This document shows, piece after piece, positions 59,792 to 64,000 of a DNA stretch of 64,000 bases; position 1 is the first letter of the stretch, and the number at the start of each line of letters is the position of its first letter. The notes beneath the pieces were generated by a model. It had not been told where the DNA came from. It saw only the letters and a list, made by a program, of their open reading frames with translations, and ran no database searches. Source of the stretch: Loktanella sp. 3ANDIMAR09 (lineage in GTDB: Bacteria > Pseudomonadota > Alphaproteobacteria > Rhodobacterales > Rhodobacteraceae); contig NZ_LJAK01000001.1 in the NCBI RefSeq assembly GCF_001420005.1, forward strand, positions 186,001 through 250,000. The letters run 5' to 3'. The position numbers were made by a program, and so were the translations under genes.

Positions 59792-60621
59792 TGTGGCCCC
59801 GCGAATGGTCTGTCATGCGACAACGCCGGTATGCGCTGCCGGGCCTTTTCTACCTGCGACAGGTCAAGGTTCACAACCGTCACGCCGGGCGCGGTGCCCG
59901 CGTCGGCCAACACCTCTCCCCATGGGGTGATGGCCAGTGCGTGCCCCCAGGTCTGACGCGGCCGCCCCGCCTGTGCCGCATGTGTGCCGGTCTGGGCGGC
60001 GGCAAGGACGAAACACCCTGTTTCGATGGCACGCGCGCGCAGCAGCGTTTCCCAATGCGCCGCCCCCGTGACCGGGGAAAATGCCGACGGCACAAGCAGG
60101 ATATCGGCACCCGCCTGCGCCAAGGCCCGATACAGATGCGCAAACCGCAGATCATAACAGATCGACAGGCCCAGCGTGGCCGCGTCCGCGCGCACCGTCA
60201 CGGCCTGCGCCCCCGGGCGGTAACCTGCGGATTCACGATAACTTTCCGTGGCGCTGACGGTCACGTCGAACATGTGGATCTTGTCGTAATGGGCCGCGAT
60301 GGCGCCATTTGGGTCGATCAGGAAACTGCGGTTGGCGAACCGTCCATCCGCGTCATCCGTTTTCAGAGCCAGCGACCCGATGGACAGCCAGATCCCCAGA
60401 TCGGCCGCCTGCGCGCGCAGGGCCGTCAACGTGGGATCATCCTCCTGCCGGTGCAGAACACGCTGCTGCTGCGCCCGGTCCTGACTGACGCAGTTCGTCA
60501 CCTCTGGCGTGCAGATCAGGGTGGCACCGGCTGCGGCAGCCTGCGCCACATAGGCCTGTGTTACGCCCAGATTGACATCCGGGTCGTCGCCACTGGTCAG
60601 TTGGACCAGCGCCGCCTTCAT
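59788..60621 (-). CDS. Carbon-nitrogen hydrolase (nitrilase superfamily)
   Basis: A 277-residue enzyme. The catalytic Glu-Lys-Cys triad is visible in 'LICTPEVTNCVS' (Glu near residue 41), 'HYDKIHMFDV' (Lys) and 'LGLSICYDLRFAHLYRALA' (Cys). The overall pattern 'SIGSLALKTDDADGRFANRSFLIDPNG' and 'TWGHALAITPWGEVLADAG' fits the Nit1/Nit2 branch, which in bacteria includes deaminated-glutathione amidase and omega-amidase. Neighbouring glutaredoxin is consistent with glutathione-repair. ATGA overlaps link it to grxC and the MarR gene. Confidence 0.88.
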   Translation of the reverse strand: MKAALVQLTSGDDPDVNLGVTQAYVAQAAAAGATLICTPEVTNCVSQDRAQQQRVLHRQEDDPTLTALRAQAADLGIWLSIGSLALKTDDADGRFANRSFLIDPNGAIAAHYDKIHMFDVTVSATESYRESAGYRPGAQAVTVRADAATLGLSICYDLRFAHLYRALAQAGADILLVPSAFSPVTGAAHWETLLRARAIETGCFVLAAAQTGTHAAQAGRPRQTWGHALAITPWGEVLADAGTAPGVTVVNLDLSQVEKARQRIPALSHDRPFAGPH

Positions 60622-60875
60622 GCGGCCAAGAGGGCGTCCAGCTTACCCGCCTGTTCCAGCGCGTACAGATCATCGCAACCGCCCACATGCACCTCACCCA
60701 CGAAAATCTGCGGCACGGTGCGGCCACCATTGGCGCGCTGCATCATCTCGGCGCGTTTTTCGGGCTGTTGTGCAAGCGAGATTTCCTGAAACGCCACCCC
60801 CTTGGAGGTCAGCAGGCGTTTGGCGGCGTGGCAGAAACCACAGGTCGGTGTGGTATATATTTCAACGGATGGCAT
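60618..60875 (-). CDS. grxC: Glutaredoxin 3
   Basis: An 85-residue thioredoxin-fold protein that reduces disulfides or carries glutathione mixed disulfides. The active site is CGFC in 'YTTPTCGFCHAAKRLL' instead of the usual CPYC. 'NGGRTVPQIFVGEVHVGGCDDLYALEQAGKLDALL' holds the cis-Pro and the GG-x-D/C motifs of GrxC. Length is typical. The CGFC variant may change redox potential. Overlap (ATGA at 60618-60621) with the nitrilase-type gene suggests shared use in glutathione metabolism. Confidence 0.95.
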   Translation of the reverse strand: MPSVEIYTTPTCGFCHAAKRLLTSKGVAFQEISLAQQPEKRAEMMQRANGGRTVPQIFVGEVHVGGCDDLYALEQAGKLDALLAA

Positions 60876-60909
60876 GACGATCCCTCGGGTCCAGTGGGTT
60901 TCGCCTTAT

Positions 60910-61635
60910 CTAGTCATCTTTGACCGCCCTCGCCAGTGTGAGGACATGCACCCGCTGTGCGCCAGCGCGCAATGCCGCGTCAGCCGCCGCTGCAAGCGTG
61001 GCACCCGTCGTCATCACGTCATCCACGATCAACACACAGCGACCCGCCATCGCCACCCCCCGGCGCGGATGGGGCTGGATGGCGCGGTCGAGGGCGGCAA
61101 ACCGTGCGCTGCGGCCTGTTTCCACCATCTTGGGCGCAGGACGCGGACGCACCAGCGCATCAGGCAGATGTTCCAGCACCAGCTGCCGGGCCACCAGCGT
61201 CGACAACAGGTTCGCCTGATTATAGCGCCGCGCCAACAGGCGGGACCAATGCACGGGAACCGGCACGACCAGGGTGGCATCGTCAAAGAGCCCGGACGCC
61301 GCGCGCGTCATCCAGCGTGCGGCAGGCACGGCCAGATCGGTGCGGTCGCCGTGTTTCAGGCCCAGCACCATCCGCCGACCGATCCCGTCGTAGACCAACG
61401 CCGCGCGTCCCCGCGCCCAGGGACGCGCCAGGGTCATGCAATCGTCGCAATGCAGCACCGCAGCGCCCGCGTCGTCCCCCATCAGGGGCGCACCGCACAG
61501 ATCGCAGGCCGTGCCTGTGATGAACCGCGTATCCCGCCAACACGGGCCGCACAGGCCGTTTTCCGCAGCCGTGGGCTGATCGCAGGCGACGCAACTGGCG
61601 GGATAGATGGCGCGGATCACGCTTTGCAACTTCAT
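60910..61635 (-). CDS. ComF family amidophosphoribosyltransferase-like protein
   Basis: A 241-residue protein. N-terminal zinc-ribbon cysteine pairs CVACDQ, CGPCW, CDLCGAPL and HCDDC lie within the first ~75 residues. The C-terminal phosphoribosyltransferase fold (about 100-240) ends with the PRPP loop VLIVDDVMTTGATLAAAADAAL. ComF is needed for DNA uptake in some bacteria; in most, including alphaproteobacteria, the role is not proved and no competence cluster is seen here. ATG at 61633-61635. It is divergent from the methyltransferase gene, 13 bp apart, so promoters must overlap. Confidence 0.92.
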   Translation of the reverse strand: MKLQSVIRAIYPASCVACDQPTAAENGLCGPCWRDTRFITGTACDLCGAPLMGDDAGAAVLHCDDCMTLARPWARGRAALVYDGIGRRMVLGLKHGDRTDLAVPAARWMTRAASGLFDDATLVVPVPVHWSRLLARRYNQANLLSTLVARQLVLEHLPDALVRPRPAPKMVETGRSARFAALDRAIQPHPRRGVAMAGRCVLIVDDVMTTGATLAAAADAALRAGAQRVHVLTLARAVKDD

Positions 61636-61648
61636 CGCTTGCCCCTAC

Positions 61649-62470
61649 ATGACGCGGATGCAGCCATTGACCGACCGCCCCGCCCTGATCCGCAATCGCG
61701 CACGCGCCACCGAAAATTTCCTGCGCGTCCGCGCCATCGACGATGTCGAGGAAAGACTGCAAGAGGTTAACAGGTCGTTTACGGATGTGGCGATCGTCAC
61801 GCCGCGGCCAGACCTGTGGCAGACGCGCTGGGCAGACGCGCGAATTGTCGCAGACGACGATATTCTTGATCTACCACAAGGGTCGTTTGACCTGGTGATC
61901 CACGACCTGTCGCTACACTGGGCGCAGGATCTTGTGGGGCAGTTGGTGCAGTCGCGACGGGCCTTGCGGCCGGACGGATTGTTTCTGGCGACCCTGTTCG
62001 GGGGGCAGACGCTGAACGAGCTGCGCAGTGCATTGGGACAGGCCGAGGCGCGCATCACCGGCGGGCTGTCACCCAGGATCGCGCCGATGGGTGAAATCCG
62101 CGACCTGGGCGGGCTGTTGCAACGTGCTGAATTCGCGCTTCCCGTCGCTGATTCCGACACGATTACAGTGACTTACACCGATGCTATGGCGCTGATGCGT
62201 GACCTGCGCGCCATGGGCGAGGGCAACGCGCTGGACGCACGTCTGCGGCGCCCGACGCGGCGCGCGGTCATGGATGCGGCGACGCAGCTTTATGCGGATC
62301 ATTTCGGCACGCCGGAAGGACGCGTCACCGCCACCTTCGAGATCGTCACACTGACGGGATGGTGTCCTGCGGCCAGCCAGCCGCAACCCCTGCGCCCCGG
62401 TTCTGCCAAGACCCGGCTGGCGGATGCGCTGGGCGTGCCAGAGGCACCGCTTGACCCGTCCACAGATTGA
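61649..62470 (+). CDS. NDUFAF5-like class I SAM methyltransferase
   Basis: A 273-residue protein. The start at 61649 (MTRMQPLTDRPALIRNRARATENFLRV) is chosen to follow the ComF start; an ATG three codons later is equally possible. It lacks a classic Gly-rich motif I but shows 'DDDILDLPQGSFDLVIHDLSLHWAQDLVGQL', 'ALRPDGLFLATLFGGQTLNELRSAL', 'GGLSPRIAPMGEIRDLGGLLQRA' and 'VYAD...TFEIVTLTGW', the pattern of the NDUFAF5 (complex I assembly arginine hydroxylase) family. Its substrate in bacteria is unproven. The partner NDUFA9-like gene is 47 kb away. Confidence 0.83.
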   Translation: MTRMQPLTDRPALIRNRARATENFLRVRAIDDVEERLQEVNRSFTDVAIVTPRPDLWQTRWADARIVADDDILDLPQGSFDLVIHDLSLHWAQDLVGQLVQSRRALRPDGLFLATLFGGQTLNELRSALGQAEARITGGLSPRIAPMGEIRDLGGLLQRAEFALPVADSDTITVTYTDAMALMRDLRAMGEGNALDARLRRPTRRAVMDAATQLYADHFGTPEGRVTATFEIVTLTGWCPAASQPQPLRPGSAKTRLADALGVPEAPLDPSTD

Positions 62471-62523
62471 CCTGAGCCGCAAAGCGTTTATCTGACCCCT
62501 ATCCCGCCGCAGAGGAGTTTTCG

Positions 62524-63600
62524 ATGTTCGACGCAAAGTCAGAAGTGCGCCCCGCCACATGCCCGGTCCATGCCCCTGCGGATCACCCCGCCATCGAACC
62601 GGCCCGCGTCGGGATCCTGTTGGCGAACCTCGGCACACCTGACGGCACCGACTACTGGTCGATGCGGCGTTACCTGAACGAATTTTTGTCTGACAAACGC
62701 GTCGTCGATTATTCCGCCTGGATCTGGCAACCCCTGTTGCAGCTGATCATCCTGTCGAAACGCCCCTTTACCTCTGGTGCGGCCTACCGGTCGATCTGGA
62801 ACACCGAGGCGGACGAATCCCCGCTGCTGACGATCACCAAGGAACAGACCGCCGCGATCAAGGAAGAGATGCACAAACGCTACGGCGACCGCGTGCGTGT
62901 CGATTTCTGCATGCGCTACGGCAACCCGTCGACCAAATCCAAGGTCCGCGAAATGACCGAGGCCGGTTGCCAGAAGATCCTGTTTTTCCCGCTGTATCCG
63001 CATTACGCCGGTGCCACGTCGGCCACGGCAAACGACCAGTTTTTCCGCGCGCTGATGCAGGAAAAATGGCAACCCATCGCCCGCGTGGTCGAACCTTACT
63101 ACGAGGACCCCGCCTATATCGACGCCCTCGCCCAATCCATCGAAACCGCCTATGCCAAGATGGACAAGAAGCCTGAAAAGCTGATCTGTTCCTATCACGG
63201 TGTGCCGGAACGCTATCTGCGTGAGGGCGATCCGTACCACTGCCAGTGCCAGAAAACGACGCGCCTGCTAAAGGAACGGCTGGGCTGGGACGACACGCAG
63301 ATCGTGACGACATTCCAGTCGCGCTTTGGCCCCGAAGAATGGCTGAAACCCTACACCGTCAAGGAAGTCGCCCGACTGGCCGAAGAAGAAGGCGTCAAGA
63401 ACATCGCCGTCTGCGCGCCTGCCTTTTCAGCCGATTGCATCGAAACGCTGGAAGAGATCAACGAAGAGATCAAGGAAAGCTTTGAAGAAGCGGGTGGAGA
63501 GCATTTCACCTATATTCCCTGTCTCAACGCTGACGCCGCGCACATCCACGCGCTGTCTGGTGTCATCGACCGCAACCTGACGGGCTGGATCGACCAGTAG
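62524..63600 (+). CDS. hemH: Ferrochelatase
   Basis: A 358-residue enzyme inserting iron into protoporphyrin IX at the end of haem synthesis. GAGGAG lies six bases before the ATG. 'VGILLANLGTPDGTDYWSMRRYLNEFLSDKRVVDYS' (about 30-65), 'CMRYGNPS', 'LFFPLYPHYAGATSAT' and the catalytic His in 'LICSYHGVPERYL' (near residue 223) are present, with 'VCAPAFSADCIETLEEI' near the C-terminus. Some alphaproteobacterial forms have [2Fe-2S] cysteines at the C-terminus; here the last 20 residues lack a cysteine cluster. Standalone on the plus strand. Confidence 0.97.
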   Translation: MFDAKSEVRPATCPVHAPADHPAIEPARVGILLANLGTPDGTDYWSMRRYLNEFLSDKRVVDYSAWIWQPLLQLIILSKRPFTSGAAYRSIWNTEADESPLLTITKEQTAAIKEEMHKRYGDRVRVDFCMRYGNPSTKSKVREMTEAGCQKILFFPLYPHYAGATSATANDQFFRALMQEKWQPIARVVEPYYEDPAYIDALAQSIETAYAKMDKKPEKLICSYHGVPERYLREGDPYHCQCQKTTRLLKERLGWDDTQIVTTFQSRFGPEEWLKPYTVKEVARLAEEEGVKNIAVCAPAFSADCIETLEEINEEIKESFEEAGGEHFTYIPCLNADAAHIHALSGVIDRNLTGWIDQ

Positions 63601-63623
63601 GGCTTGCGCGTTTGACCTGCCCG

Positions 63624-63643
63624 TGTCAGCGATCACGCTGACA
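63624..63643 (+). repeat. 20-base inverted repeat before the MFS gene
   Basis: TGTCAGCG and CGCTGACA flank ATCA in an eight-base perfect inverted repeat. It is 23 bp after the hemH stop and 14 bp before the MFS start, with no T-run. It could be an operator for the transporter or a weak terminator. Confidence 0.4.
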
Positions 63644-63657
63644 TCAGGGAGGGTTCC

Positions 63658-64000
63658 ATGTCGATCATTGGCCGGATGAAACCGCAGCACCGCGTCTTTG
63701 CGGGATTTGCAATCTATGCATTCATCTTGGGTCAATTGTTCACCCGCCTGCCCACGGTCAAGGACGCGATGGGCATTGGAGAAGGCGCGCTGGGCCTCGG
63801 GCTGATCGGCGCGCCGGTCGGCACGCTGATTGCACTGACGCTGGCCCCGCCGCTGATCGAACGGTTCGGTCACAAACGGTCGATGATTGCCGCGCTGTGC
63901 GCCATGTCGGTGTTCTACGCCATTGCCGTCCATGCCACCGGGCCGGTCGCGTTGTTCTTGTTGCTGGTGCCCGCGGGCCTGACACTGGGCACCGTCGAAA
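63658..64000 (+). CDS. MFS transporter (3' truncated by window edge)
   Basis: The frame opens at ATG 63658 with GGGAGG five bases upstream and stays open to the end (114 codons). It begins 'MSIIGRMKPQHRVFAGFAIYAFILGQ' in sense (26 codons) and includes 'RLPTVKDAMGIGEGALGLGLIG', then the membrane segment 'LIALTLAPPLIERFGHKRSM' with the MFS loop 2-3 motif (R-F-G-H-K-R). Four helices are visible. Substrate unknown. It was identified by reading through the window edge. Confidence 0.8.
   Translation, partial: MSIIGRMKPQHRVFAGFAIYAFILGQLFTRLPTVKDAMGIGEGALGLGLIGAPVGTLIALTLAPPLIERFGHKRSMIAALCAMSVFYAIAVHATGPVALFLLLVPAGLTLGTVE

Noticed and set aside
61607-62470. Longer start for the methyltransferase gene overlapping comF
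   Set aside because: It would overlap the divergent comF start by 29 bp and adds residues not seen in the family.
1-64000. CRISPR array or rRNA genes
   Set aside because: No regularly spaced direct repeats or rRNA-like sequence were noticed; only short inverted repeats and the attachment pair.

Overview
The window is chromosomal DNA from a marine-type alphaproteobacterium, most likely Rhodobacteraceae (Roseobacter group). Support is the high GC content, a rimP-nusA-ylxR-infB cluster, a lone UppP, a long HPF next to PtsN, QueG, UbiG/HemH, and RadC beside DnaKJ. Protein style also fits: small Zn-ribbon and AlpA-type island genes and roseobacter-like GT14/sulfotransferase pairs. The genus cannot be fixed by reading alone. 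Genes are densely packed, with many ATGA or TGATG stop/start overlaps.

Layout. 1-6.1 kb: end of a formate/nitrite-type transporter, a DMT exporter, an App1-type phosphatase, a sugar dehydrogenase, queG, a GST and mtgA. 6.2-12.9 kb: glutamate synthase operon gltD - unknown secreted protein - gltB. 13.1-14.9 kb: uppP and an NDUFA9-like NAD(P)-binding protein. 15.05-20.14 kb: tRNA-Leu(CAG) carrying a 5.0-kb integrated element bounded by a 15-bp duplication of the tRNA 3' end. The element holds a Zn-ribbon protein, an orphan Rap1a/Tai-like immunity protein, a four-gene overlapping cassette with two microproteins, an AlpA-like regulator, an unknown 253-residue protein and a tyrosine integrase. It is the only clearly accessory segment.

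20.2-27.1 kb: envelope genes: cardiolipin synthase, an EEP phosphodiesterase, an RNase D-type exonuclease, kdsD, lptC-lptA-lptB, hpf and ptsN (no rpoN between lptB and hpf). 27.1-37.2 kb: a polysaccharide block: a two-domain sulfotransferase, a GT14-type and several other glycosyltransferases, galU, kdsB, a CysQ-type PAP phosphatase, and a capsule-type ABC permease. Together these suggest a Kdo-linked, possibly sulfated surface glycan. 37.4-41.4 kb: dnaK, dnaJ, radC. 41.4-45 kb: a PstS-like/OmpA fusion with an unknown proline-rich partner, and a second sulfotransferase. 45-50.4 kb: secA, a parvulin PPIase, argJ, mutT. 50.5-55.9 kb: infB-ylxR-nusA-rimP with a hairpin/T-tract in the leader. 56-64 kb: an oligopeptide-type binding protein, proline iminopeptidase, ubiG, a MarR regulator, a nitrilase-type amidase, grxC, comF, a methyltransferase, hemH and the start of an MFS transporter.

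The only gene-free stretch over 300 bp is 15856-16274 inside the island. It holds two overlapping inverted repeats and no convincing gene. No CRISPR array, rRNA or insertion sequence was seen.
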